Shown: positions 42,840 to 54,072 of the stretch, piece by piece
How positions within the stretch are numbered: position 1 is the stretch's first letter
Layout of the letters: every line of letters begins with the position of its first letter
Origin: Paragorgia papillata
Taxonomy: Eukaryota > Cnidaria > Anthozoa > Scleralcyonacea > Coralliidae
DNA length: 64,000 nt
Reading direction: 5' to 3'
NCBI GenBank assembly: GCA_035771165.1
Contig: JAWNZC010000106.1
Span: forward strand, 186,001 to 250,000
Position numbers and translations under genes: made by a program
Notes under the pieces: model-generated
Seen by the model: the letters and a program-made list of their open reading frames with translations, nothing else
The model's database searches: none
Told to the model about the DNA's origin: nothing

Positions 42840-43245
42840 TGTAAATCAAATGTGTACTGATTAAACAAACTTACCAGTGTTATGAAGAAAAATCCATTCA
42901 AAATCATCTTGACAAAGCAGAATTTTGACAGTCAGAAGAAAAATGTAGGTCAGGAAGAATAATCAGTTCAAAATCATCGTGGTATATAAGCATCTTAATT
43001 AGCAGCAGAATAATGGCAGTTAATTAGGAAGGTTGGTCAGTTTAAAATCATCTTGGCACAACAGAATAATAGTAGTTAGGAAGGTTGATCAGTTAAAAAT
43101 CATCTTGGTCAGCAGAGAAAATGTAGTTATAGGAAGGTTGATCAGTTAAAAATCTTGATATAGCAGAATAATGGTAGTTATAGGAAGATTATTCACTTTA
43201 AAAATGATGTTGATACAGCAGCATATTATTAGTTGCATGGAAGTT
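42840..43245. repeat. Degenerate tandem repeat (roughly 55-65 bp)
   Basis: Recurring GGAAGGTTGATCAGTTAAAA and AATCATCTTG ... CAGCAGAATAATG blocks with variable spacing. No open frame. Confidence 0.65.
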
Positions 43246-43334
43246 TTATTTTAAGATGACGAGCTTAATGATCCAATGTCAAAATAAAGGTAACCCATGT
43301 ATACCAGGTTCAACAGATGAATGCAAATAATTTT

Positions 43335-43525
43335 TTGTGTTTTTCTCAGTTGTTGGTGACAACCGCATGTGGGACAGCATCGGTGAAGTATATTCAGATA
43401 GCGTGAAGTGCGCATGGGCCCAGAGTGCTCAAACGTCCACAAGGGTAGTGAGCGTTGCATTATCGCTAATAGGTACCCACGGCAACTTCACAGAGTGCTC
43501 AACAACACAGAAGTGAAGGAGAATC
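43335..43525 (-). mobile_element. Partial retrozyme-like repeat, no ribozyme
   Basis: Contains the GACAACCGCATGTGGGACAG, GCGCATGGGCCCAGAGTGCT and CGGCAACTTCACAGAGTGCT blocks of the 277-bp unit in minus orientation, but the hammerhead segment is absent. Confidence 0.78.
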
Positions 43526-43581
43526 AGAAAACAGTTAGTTACAAAACAGGAAATCAACATAATATGCTTTTCAAAATTGAA

Positions 43582-46500
43582 TTAAAGTAATTTTAGCTTT
43601 CCATGAGCTAGCAACGGAGTAACTTCTACTTTATAAATTGATTTAGGCTCTGAAACGTAGACAACTGTGATTTCGTCTAATGTTAAATCACTTTCCTGAA
43701 CTTCGGCATTATACCATCCAGCCTTCCAACCAGTGTCACCAATTTCGTCTCTTGACCACCGTATCTTAACGTGCGTCCCAACCTCAAAATAACGGTGATA
43801 CTCATCAATTTCTCTCTCACTTGATGTTCCTGGACTACTTTTGTCGGTAATATCGTCATCTTTTCTAAATGTATGAAGTTGTACATAATCTTGCAGCAGT
43901 TTAAACAGATCATGCACACCGATGATACTCTTTATGTTTACAGGAAGCGGGATTTTTGATTTTTCAGCCAATGGTGTTTTGTGTGTGCGAATTCTCCGTA
44001 TGTCATCGTATTCCAGCATGGATTCCTTAATTTGCATAGATATTATTTTCTTAACTGTTTGTATGCATCGTTCGAGTTCTTTTTCTTGTTGATAGAATGC
44101 CAAGTGTGGACGTCCATGTATTAAAAGGTAAAGCCGTAAAACCAGTTCATCTTTCTTGCCAGCGTAAGAAACTGCATGAGACCTAAGTATGTATTTAAGT
44201 TCAGGAATGTAGAATTTCTTTATTTCCGTCATGGATTTGGGTAGTGAGGATAATATTCCTTTTTACGTGGGTTGGAACTTGCTCTTTCCTGCTTCACCGC
44301 TTGCCAATGCTAGTCTTTCGACAAGTCCATGCTTTTGGCCTATAGACGACACACCACTTGCTTTACATTGTTGTTGTAGGTCTGCTACTGATTTTTCGTA
44401 CAGCTTGTGGCTTCGCCATGTTTCCCTTCCAACATCGTTGTTGTAATCTTTTTCCATTTTCTCACTTTTTAGTTGGAAATATTTGCTAACGTCCGAAACA
44501 GGAATCCAAACGTCCGAAACAGGAATCCAAACAAGGGTTGCTATACCAATCAGTATGTCGTCTGGTGGTGTATTGTTCTTAAAAAAGAAAAAGTCAAGAA
44601 TTCTTGACGGTAGAAAAAGTGCAGGTGTTTCAATTGCCTTCTCCTCGTACAGTTTGGTCGACTTCTCAAATGAAAGATAGTGAAGCTCCCCGTTAGTTTT
44701 GAACCATGTTACATAATCTGGAATAGGTTGAAGCTCACAGTTCTTGTCCGACTTGTTCCCATAGAGTGTCGTAGAGTACTTGTCTTTCCATGCTGAACGT
44801 CTTTCTCCTTTGTTCATAATCTCATTGTAATCAGTGATGTACTTTCCTTCAAAGTCTTCTGACACATTCCAGACTTCCACCAATGCCTCAAAATACGGGT
44901 TGCAGCTACTCCGTGGGGTGTATGTCCATTCACATTCCTCTTTTCTTTCTTCAGAAAGACTTAAAAATTATTTTAGTCTTTCTTCGTCGTCAAATACACC
45001 ATTTTCACTAATGCCTCTAAAACATTGCAAAAAATTTCTGGTGAAACGGGCTTGAGACAACCAGTCTTTATCATCATTTGCCATTTTCTCCATATTCTCC
45101 AAATGCTCCTTACTACCAATTGCCGCAGATGAGTGCATCTGTTTGCTATTGAAAGGACCATGCCGAGACAAAGCCATGTTTTCTGCAGCGTGAACTCTCT
45201 CTACAAAATTCCTTTTACTGTGGTACTCAGTGAATGATTTCTGACTGCACATCTGAGTCAATGGATTATCGGGATCTTCGCCATGGCCATTGTCAACAAT
45301 AAATGAAAAAAGAGACTTTAGACTGCCTGTTTTTGGATTACTGAAAATGTTGTCCAAGGAAGGCCTGGTTACAAGATAAAGTAATTCATTCATGGCACGG
45401 AAGGTAGTTTCATGCTCTGTAAGCGCAATGTTGATGAGAACTGCTGCGCGTCCATTTCTGGTGACTTCAATCGTTTTTCCTTCTTCTGTACCGCTACTCG
45501 TTGTGTTCTTGGAAGATGTGTCCATAAACAAATGTGTAATTGGATAAATGGCGTTAGTTCGGCTCTGGTCAAAGGTATGGTCTTCGTAAACAATAGGTTT
45601 CCAACTTTTTCCTGGGTATTGGACTGGCTGAATATCCCCACAAACTATGGTTTTTGCATCTTTGGAATCAATGATGCAATCATCAGCACATGCTTCCATG
45701 TTTTCCATCAAAAGGTTTACATTTTTAGTTGTCCAGTGTAAGTTGACCACATGTTTTGAAACTCCGATTCTTGGTGAACACTTCAGGGATATTCTTGCGT
45801 TAACACCCTTCCCGGCATGGTGGCGCTTAGCAGAGTAGATTTTCTCCTTGTACGATTCTGTGTAGTTATAACATGACTTTAACGATATTCCAAACCCCAG
45901 GGGAGCAACCTTCAGTATAATATCACGCGCCTGTCGCATAAACAGTGTGTTGTCACTTGATTTGTACAAAATGTCTGTAGTAAGCCTTGGATGACTTTCA
46001 AGGCCCCCATGTAGCATCCCAGTACTTCCTTGATTAAAAATTTCTTCCATAACAAATTTTAGTTCAGGAAAAATATCAGCTAGCATCTCTTTTCCTCTTG
46101 TTTCGTATTGCAGCTTGAATTCGTTTTTCTTCCTCTGAGCAACTATTCGTTTAGTCAATCTCCTTTGTTGTTCGTTAGTCAGGTCATTCCTCACAATTTG
46201 TGATGTTTTCTCGAGCTCTTCAAACTTCGACAACTTGAAACCTATCTCATCTTTCGCGGACCTAATAGAGTTCATATTTTTCACATCGAGCATTTTTGAA
46301 ACGAATTTCACACTGGTTGCAGAGGCAAATAAGCCTTTTATTAAATCAACATCCTTCTTTGTATCTGCAAACCTAATAGATCTCCTTAGTAGTGATCCTA
46401 TACTGGTTTCTATGAGTGCGTTAAAATCTTGTCGCGAACTTCGTCCAACTATACTTTCTAATCTTGATGCCATCTGCAAAATGACCTGATTTCTATTTTC

Positions 46501-47685
46501 CGTCAGGTATGCCTTGCCACTAATTTGAACCTGAATGACGTTTAAATGACGCTCTATTCTTTTGAGTATTTCACATGACCGATACTTTATTTTACTGTGA
46601 CTGTCATTCTTTTTCTTGCTAAATAAAAAGCTGCCAATTTCTTGGGTGGGTACTAAAGGACCGTTCTCCAAGATATAATTTCCAATTTTAATCATCATGT
46701 TGTTTTCGCCATGTTTTCTTGTGCCTGTAACGAGGTTTTTATTAATATCTTTGAGTAGTTGAATATTATTATCAATAGTTCCACTAGTCACTAACTGCTT
46801 CGTCCTGCTGCAATTCTTAAGAGAAAGCGCACCTCTCCTTCTGTACCATTTCTTTGATAAATTTTTAAAGGGAACGTTGTTAACTCTATCCTTAATGTTT
46901 GCTTGCTTTGAGCCTGTAGTATTAAAGGGTGAAAAAGGGCAGCCGTAAGATTGATCAGCTTTTGGAACCTCGTCTGGCATTTGTTCATGACCAACGGGTA
47001 AATTTTGCCTGTGAAACCATTTTCGTGACAACTGTGGAAAACATACGTTTTCCTTCGTAGTTTCTAAAGCGTCACATTCATATATTAGATATGGAAGTGG
47101 TGATGAGCTTGGTTTGTCGCATTGCTTGCTGGTCTTCTGCTTTTTTTCCCTATCTTCAATATCCCGTTTGTATTTTCTTTTCATATTATTTGACAGCTTG
47201 GTGTATTTTCTTTTCATATTATTTGACAGCTTGGTGTTGTTAAGTGTACCATAGCGATCTTCCATTTTCTCCAGAGAACTTGAAAGTAACGATTGTGTGC
47301 CTTTGGTCTGCTTATTAATTATTGATGTTGATGCGTTTCTACTATACCAAGATTTGGAAAGTTGTGAATAGGGTAAACTTGGAACTTTGCGTTGTATTGG
47401 TGATGTAGTGTTCTTATCGAGACAATCATTATTCTTACCTGTGTACTCTGCTAAATTGACATCACTTTGTATTTCATCTTGGCATTGAACCTCGTTATTT
47501 TCTGTTGCAGATTTTACATCGTCAACGTTTCCGTCTAATTCAATTGTTACGCTTGAGTCTTCATTATTACTAGCTGTGCCAAGAACTGGGTTGGGACTTT
47601 GTTTTTCGGAAACTTTGGTAGAAAGTTTGACGGCCAGACTAACGTCTTTTTTGTAATGCCTTTCATTTTTTATGTCTTTCCCCAT
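43582..47685 (-). pseudogene. Large single-frame gene with SAP domains and DDE-like region; two TAA stops
   Basis: One reading frame of about 1,368 codons from the ATG at 47685 (an upstream GTG is not used), interrupted only by TAA at 44968-44970 and TAA at 44263-44265, with no frameshift. The first section (about 905 codons) has three L-S-K/R-x-W-Y/F motifs (QLSKSWYSR, QLSRKWFHR, NLSKKWYRR), then VCGDIQPVQYPGK, FSFIVDNGHGEDPDN and RNFVERVHAAEN, which could be a D, D, E transposase-like triad. The second section ends in a SAP-like helix pair (LQQQCKASGVSSIG). The third starts with another SAP domain (PELKYILRSHAVSYAGKKDE) and ends in a Tudor/agenet-like segment (VGTHVKIRWSRDEIGDTGWK). Probably a mobile or domesticated cnidarian family; I cannot name it. 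No TIRs seen. Confidence 0.65.
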
Positions 47686-48057
47686 CTTTACTTTCACAGG
47701 AGAATGTCGTACAGTTTTTTCATGTGGGCTACAATTTAAATTAGAGAGACGTCTGTAAGTATTTTATACAATGATCCACCTACATTGATACAGAGCATGC
47801 GAAGGTAATCCAGTTGTCTACTTGTCGCGCAGATAGAGTCTTTTCATTGTATATAGTTTTGCGCAGATTTTAACATGCATATGCATAATTTAAGGCACAT
47901 AGTACATATACAACATATGTACTTAAATTATCAATTTTAATGTTAAAAAAACTTGGAAGCGTAGAACTAGAAGGGGCTATAAAAATTCTATACCAACATT
48001 GGGCCAGAATCAATAAGAGGTTCTTGACTTAATTCACCGAACCTAAAACGTCTGACT
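47686..48057. other. Upstream region of the large minus-strand gene
   Basis: AT-rich, without an open frame. A minus-strand CTTACAG near 47750 could be a splice acceptor for a 5' exon, but this is weak. Confidence 0.35.
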
Positions 48058-48221
48058 AAAGGCGGATTTCCATTCAGCTTTTTTTGTCGAGCGAGCGACT
48101 TTTTGCGATCGCTTTCTTTGTCTCATAAGCCCTCGGGTGGAACGGATCCAGTCGAGAGCCCACGATTCAAAAGAAAGCGATCACAAGCGAGACAAAAAGC
48201 ACTGAATGGAAATCGGCTTTT
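48058..48221. mobile_element. Foldback/MITE, about 164 bp
   Basis: CGGATTTCCATTCAG ... GCGATCGCTTTCTTT is mirrored by AAAGAAAGCGATC ... CTGAATGGAAATCGG. Imperfect arms of about 60 bp. Confidence 0.75.
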
Positions 48222-49739
48222 ATGGACGTAAAACGAGAACTATTTGAATATTACAGAAACCGAGAAGTCCTAAGTCTGAGCGAATCGGCGATATATAATT
48301 AACAATTACAACAATTTACGAAAACACGACTGCTGTAAAAGATCGCTGAGTGAATCACAGCAATTACATTTATATCGAAACAAAACTTAAACTTAAAGCC
48401 TGCTTGGCACATAATTGTAATTGTAATTTAATCGGCGATTGATCAGCATGACTTTGTAAAAGTATTGTAGAATAGCCGTTGCAATTAATAGCGTCGCGGA
48501 TGCGACAATAGGGACTTTAAGATCCACGACACGGCAAGCTCGATGACGCGCCTTAAAAAGAAAAGAATTCTTAATGAAAACAAAGTGCATGAATAATTTG
48601 TAATCCCAAGAGTATATATCAATACCGTCCTCGTTCTGTGAACAACGGCACTCTCAGCATTTTTACGTCTTCAGAACAATGCGAACACGCAGAGAAGTGA
48701 GAGCTGTTTCTTAACGTTGACTTCAGCCCGGACACTACAGCCGTTCTAGCAAGAACTGGAGCGTCTTTAAAGTCATTAAACAAGCTTAAACATGAAATAC
48801 GGCAGTTAATTTACCGTGTCTTCATTCCTTTTTAACGTTTTTAATGCCGCGTCGTCGAGTTAGCCGCGTCGTAGATCTTAAAGGCCCTAATAGTTAATGG
48901 AAACGTCGAAAGATTCTACGCAATGGCTACCCGGAGTACCCGCTCAGAGACTTGAGACGAGTGTCGTACCATTTCGAACTTTCGTATGTGTTGTGAACAT
49001 TCAGAAAACACAAGACTCGAAAAGTGAAGTTTCTGAACGGTTAATTTTGCATCTTGCGGATGCATGTTAAATATGCAAAATGGGAGAGATCGCAAACGAA
49101 GTTTTATTTATGTAATTAATTAGTTTCTCTGAATACCGTACTTAGTCGGCCATTTAGAGATAATTAGTCCCGAGTCCGAGGTAAATCGGCAATGTGAATT
49201 ACAACAATTACAAATATACGAAACCAGGCTTAAACATGGTGTTTTCATGCATTCTTGCTTGCTGATGCCATTTATCACCGACCATGCAATTATATTCAAG
49301 AAATGAATTATGATTTATAAAGTATAAACTTACTCATTTGTTGCATGTATCCTTGGCGTTTGCAGTTACCGCAAGGTAACATGAGACTACTATTTTTAGG
49401 TTAGCCTGGTACAGCTATACGCTAGAATGGCAGTTATTTAAAGTTTAGAAACTGAATTCGCTCACGTACGGAACAAACGTCAAAAGTCTTTAGAAGCTCA
49501 TGTAATTTGACTACTACTAGTTTTCAGAATATTTTCCTGTTTGACATCATGCAAATATCTCAGCTAAAACCGACAATTAACACTGTAACCAAAACAAACT
49601 CTTACCGATCTAAGTTTGTGCTTGTCTCGTGTAAACTGGACTTAATTTAATAGATACAAAATCTATAAACCCCCCAAAATCTTTTCTTAACTCACACAAA
49701 TTTTCCCATCCTATATCCAGTCAGCCGGGTCACTGAAAA
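48222..49739. other. Intergenic, no gene recognised
   Basis: About 1.5 kb with a diffuse internal similarity: the AATTACAACAATTAC ... CGAAAC block near 48305-48390 recurs near 49197-49230. The 65-codon frame at 48393-48590 has no recognisable domain. No tRNA, 5S or snRNA signature seen. Confidence 0.5.
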
Positions 49740-51075
49740 CTAGGCCTCGGGGTGAACGACTGTTGAAAAGAGAACAGTGTTCATGCAAAATTCATTACAT
49801 TCGCCTGAATGTAAAGGAGGAAAATCCAAGTCGTAATCAAAGTGTTTTGGAAGAACGTTTGATGACTCCAAAAGTGGTTGGAGTCCATACTCCAAAATAT
49901 TGTCTTTGGCCAGCCACGCGATCATCAGTCCTCTCAATGTTAACGAATGGGAAGATGGATCTTTAATCAAGCTGCGCAACAAACTGTATTTGGAGTTGCA
50001 ATGACATTTTTTCCCAAAAATTATCTCTTGCCAGATATCTTGCGCTAGAATTGCTGCAGAAGAGATAAGGACTACAATACCTCCACACAAATTATAACAG
50101 GTTTGGACTGGAAACAACGTGCTACAACCGCCAACACAAACATGATGAGCGATTCCTAACTGAGGAATGTGCATCTTAACCAGTCTCACTGCACACTGAT
50201 GTTTAGAACCACTATTTCTCTCTTGTAGCATCATCATAAGTGGCTCAAAGCAGGCTCGGAGGTTCTGTGGAACGTTCCATCCCTTTGGATCACCATAGAT
50301 AATATTTTCACCGTCACACGTTATAAGGACATATACCCAGTGGTTTCCATTACCTATTGTCGTTTTAGTGGTCGACTTCATATCCGTAGCACAACACTGG
50401 ACTTTCAGCGCAAAATGTAGATACTTGGTTTTTTGGCTTCAAAACTCGTAGAACTCGTTGCAGAAAAATTGAAGCGTCATTCATCGATTGATCAAAAATT
50501 ATAAATGCATGTTCTTCGGATGCAGTGTTAAACTTGCGAGAAAAAAAACTCAATCAGGTCGTCCGTAAACCAGCGATTACACAACAAACGCATAGTATCT
50601 TTTACATCAACCCCGAGTACTTTTCCGTTTTCCTCGCTTAACCAAAGTTCATTAACAAAGTTCTCTACGGGTTTCTGAAGTGAGATTAGTCCAGTGTTGG
50701 AACTGAGATGCATTTTCATCTTCTCAAACCAAAGTTTTTCTTCATATACCTCGCGGACTAGTCGATGTTGGTTGTGTAGTGCTACAATTTCTTGAAGGCC
50801 ATCTCTGTCTAGCATGCCCAGACCTTCTATGTCTACAACAAACTTATGAGACCGATTCACCGTCAAATCTAAACAATTGTCAGACCCTTCTACTTCTTTG
50901 GCTGTAAGTTTAGCTCTGAGACTTAAGCAGGTGGAATCTCCTCTAGACGTTGCACGTTGACCAGGCAATTATTGCACTCTGATATGTCAAGCTGCTTGAC
51001 ATTTGAATCAGAAAAAGTATACTTGGAAGATACCCTTGGAAGAAAATCCCGTCGAACTTCTCCACGCTTCATATT
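49740..51075 (-). pseudogene. Ulp1/C48-like cysteine protease gene, frameshifted
   Basis: Pieces in order on the minus strand: from the ATG near 51075 (MKRGEVRRDFLPRV, then FSDSNVKQLDISECNNC), 50934-50528 (CLSLRAKLTAKEVEGSDNC to WFTDDLIEFFFSQV), 50553-50365, and 50381-49740. The last contains His in GNHWVYVLI, Asp in IIYGDPKGW and Gln/Cys in PVQTCYNLCGG, spaced as in Ulp1 proteases; WFTDDLIEFF fits the N-terminal edge of that fold. Frame changes near 50930, 50540 and 50375 imply decay or unrecognised short introns. Such proteases travel with several DNA transposons. Confidence 0.68.
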
Positions 51076-51147
51076 GAACAACTGACGGAATAACAACAGG
51101 GCGAAACAGGTCACACTTTCGAGGAAAAAAATTACCGGAAGTGACAA

Positions 51148-51590
51148 AGCACTGCGAGCTGGCGCGACAAATTATTGTTGTCGCCGGTCGGAAATTTTCA
51201 TCTCATTTCCTGACACTTCGCGCTCAAGGTGAGATCGCACCTTGTAACCTTACCACGCTTGGTCGGTTCCTTATTAACACGAAATAACTTTCTACCCGAA
51301 AGTAGATTATTCTACTCATATTAGCCTTAGCCAAGTTCAAATAACTCCAACTAGCATAAAACAAATAGCATACAACTCCGGATATCATATTAGCGATTAA
51401 AATAAAACAACACAAGTCAAGCGCCACAGATTGCCAGTTTTTTCTTTTAATTCTATAACACAAATTCATGTTGTCACCTAAAGCATGAATCAAGACCAGA
51501 AATAGCCATGAAAAACAACTAGTATTATAGTTCATTCAGATTGTATCATGGGTTGCAGTGTATGAAACTGTCAAATAAATATATATATAT
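51148..51590. other. Gap with a hydrophobic minus-strand frame only
   Basis: Holds the presumed promoter side of the protease gene and a roughly 103-codon hydrophobic frame (about 51224-51536, SWLFLVLIHALG, CCFILIANMISGVVCYLF). I cannot call it a gene: no family match and no supporting context. Confidence 0.35.
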
Positions 51591-51793
51591 GTTATGTAAA
51601 AATGGGGTATATTCTGCATAAAGCCAGTATGACTGTTATATATAGACAGCACGGCGCACGGGTAGTTTGGTACACAAAGACGGACTTCATATTTTGTGCT
51701 GATTTTTTAACCATAGCTGAAGTTCGTTGAAAATAGTTGCATGTCAAAATTTCAGCCAATTTGGTCGAGTCTTTCTATGTTATGTAAAAATGG

Positions 51794-51802
51794 GGTATAT
51801 TC
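51794..51802. other. 9-bp target duplication GGTATATTC (left)
   Basis: Identical to 57238-57246 on the far side of the 5.4-kb element; once in an uninterrupted repeat unit. Confidence 0.92.
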
Positions 51803-52255
51803 AACAAGGGCAGATTTTGTTTTGAGCCAATCAGGACAAAATATTATGGAGCAAACACACCTTCTATAAAAGATGTACGTGCACGCAAATTTTTATTTTT
51901 TTAGCTTCAAACGTGCATATTCGGATTGAATACGAATTTTTCTTTAATTTCCTCGCGGGGATAAACAATCCGTTTTCTAGTTGAAAAACAATCGGCCCTT
52001 GAACTACGGCTTACGAAGAGCCCGCGACCAAGCTAAATCGCCCCCTTCCTTCTAGGATAAAAAAATCTACCAAAGTTTACTGTTCTCGCTTGTTTTGACT
52101 TGTCATTAGTATAAGACCCTTCTCTTGTGGTAACTATGAGTTAGGAACCTTCGAAAAATACCTACTTGACCTTTTCCGGTTTTAAGAAGTGTTTACTTCC
52201 TTTGGATTCAGGGGGTCTGGTGAAGGATGAAGCTTCTTGACTTCTTGTCATGCAG

Positions 52256-53034
52256 CAATCTCGTACCCAGAGCCTGCGATCCTTTTGGTCATTACCAAGG
52301 AACGGAGGCTCTGGGAAACTCCGATGAAAAAGACGCCAAAACTGGGTTTTTGTTCCCAGTCCTCTGGTTCCCAGTTCCCGATAATTTGTCACTGTCATCG
52401 ACGATCTTTAGCTTGTTCGAAGACCAAGGAAAATATTTGTTTACCAATAAAGAATGGCCCAGTATATTTTACAAAGCTCTTGACAAAGCGCTACAATACA
52501 AATGGTCTTTCTTAGCTTTTCTCTAAATCGTCAACTGGGCGATTTAACGAGAGTGTTTTATATGTCCGCGTCGCCGTCGGCACTCGGCAGTGATCGGCTC
52601 AGCCGCTCAGGTAAGGAATTGTACTTTCTGTCAGTAATTTTGGCTAAACTACATCGACCTTGTATTCTCTAATATAATTTTAAAGTTCTGAGACGGAACT
52701 GCAAAGAATTACGAGAGGAGTCAGACGATGGACGTTTGTTTGGCGACGAAGCAGGAGAATAATAATAGTTCTAACTTGTATAAACTATATAATAGTTCTA
52801 ACTTTTTGCTGTTTTTAATTATTTCATGTGTTCAATTGTATTTTGGGTCTATCGTGTATAATTATGTGTTACAAAACGTCGAGAAATCGATTAAACAAGT
52901 TAGCAACGTGCACATTATTTGAAATTTTACTGTTTTTAAACTAACCAATCAGATGACAAGTTTCATCAGAGTTTCCCAGAGCCTCTGATCCTTGGTAATG
53001 ACCAAAAGGATCGCAGGCTCTGGGTACGAGATTG
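52256..53034. mobile_element. Nested non-autonomous element, 779 bp, 9-bp target duplication
   Basis: CAATCTCGTACCCAGAGCCT ... at the left is mirrored by ...AGGCTCTGGGTACGAGATTG at the right, with about 75-bp inverted ends carrying few mismatches. GTCATGCAG flanks it at 52247-52255 and 53035-53043. No transposase; short internal frames have no recognisable domain. Confidence 0.9.
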
Positions 53035-53205
53035 GTCATGCAGCGCTCGTCAACTTGAACTCTGGTCTCTATTAAATAAATCCACGATTAAATCAAAACG
53101 TAGGAAGGATGAGTTGATCTGTTGCCTAACGGTTGGCAAATATTGCTTTAAAATATACTTCATGGATCATCGGTAACACCTACGAGAAGTTATTGTCTTG
53201 GGGGC

Positions 53206-53551
53206 TCAGCTCGAGGCCAAATATTTATTCTCGAAATCAGGCAACGAACTGCTGGTTGACCATGAGCGGTTGTCATCAACTAAACCTGGATCTTCATCGT
53301 CATCGTCGTCTTCCTCCTCCTCATCGTCGCTGGTCTCTTCGTTGTCTTTATTGTCTGTTTTAGTTTGTTTGATGACGGCTTCATTTGCTGTTTTTCCAAG
53401 GGAGATAACCTTCGATTGCAATAGTTCATGGCAAATTCGACAAACACTGATGTCTGGGAGGTTGCACTCTAGGTGAAAAGAATGTCCACATCCTCGAAAT
53501 ATCCTCCACATTGTGCTTTGTCGTGTACATCCAGGACTATCACATTTTCTG
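53206..53551 (-). CDS. Last exon of the transposase-like gene: RING/PHD-like finger and acidic tail
   Basis: An in-frame exon after a TTTCAACAG acceptor. CDSPGC, FRGCGHSFHLEC and SVCRICHELL supply the Cys/His ligands of a RING- or PHD-like zinc finger, followed by a Lys-rich part and a run of Asp/Glu (TSDDEEEEDDDDDEDPG). It shares direction with the upstream transposase-like exons and lies inside the same TIR-bounded element. The stretch 53552-54072 between them is AT-rich with (TA)n and is probably intronic. Confidence 0.6.
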
Positions 53552-53822
53552 TTGAAATGAAAATTGAAGGTATTGGTCTGTTGGCAAGTCTTAAAATTGA
53601 ATTTTAGAGTTACTGTAATGAGCGAATTCCCTTAGAACTAAAGAACATTTCAAATGGGAAATTCGACTTTTGGATCGATTTTGATTACTGTGTTTGATTT
53701 AGAAATTCTGGTGTAATTTTATAATCTAAGTGTAATTTATGTTTCTACGGCCCCTGTTTATTTAATCTTCAGTGATATTATCATAAGTTTGTATTATATT
53801 TTTATAGTTTATTTTGAACTGG

Positions 53823-53858
<36 letters not shown>

Positions 53859-54072
53859 ATAGAATGCTGTGCTGTGCTTGGTCGGTTATTGTGTTTATAT
53901 CAGGCTATGCAAACATGGTTGTGATGTCATGGCATATTTCTTAGTCTTATTTCATAAAAGAAATAGAAAATAGATGCCCTGTGTTTATATAACCTGATGC
54001 AAACTCCCTCTCATATTTGCATCAGGCTATATAACCATGAGTTGCCAAGTTTTATTTCTTATATACATGTAC

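Noticed and set aside
51224..51536. Hydrophobic frame of about 103 codons resembling a membrane protein
   Set aside because: AT-rich DNA readily gives hydrophobic frames; no family match, conserved motif or gene context.
53206..53511. Plus-strand Ser/Leu-rich frames overlapping the RING-like exon
   Set aside because: Mirror reading of the Asp/Glu-rich tail.
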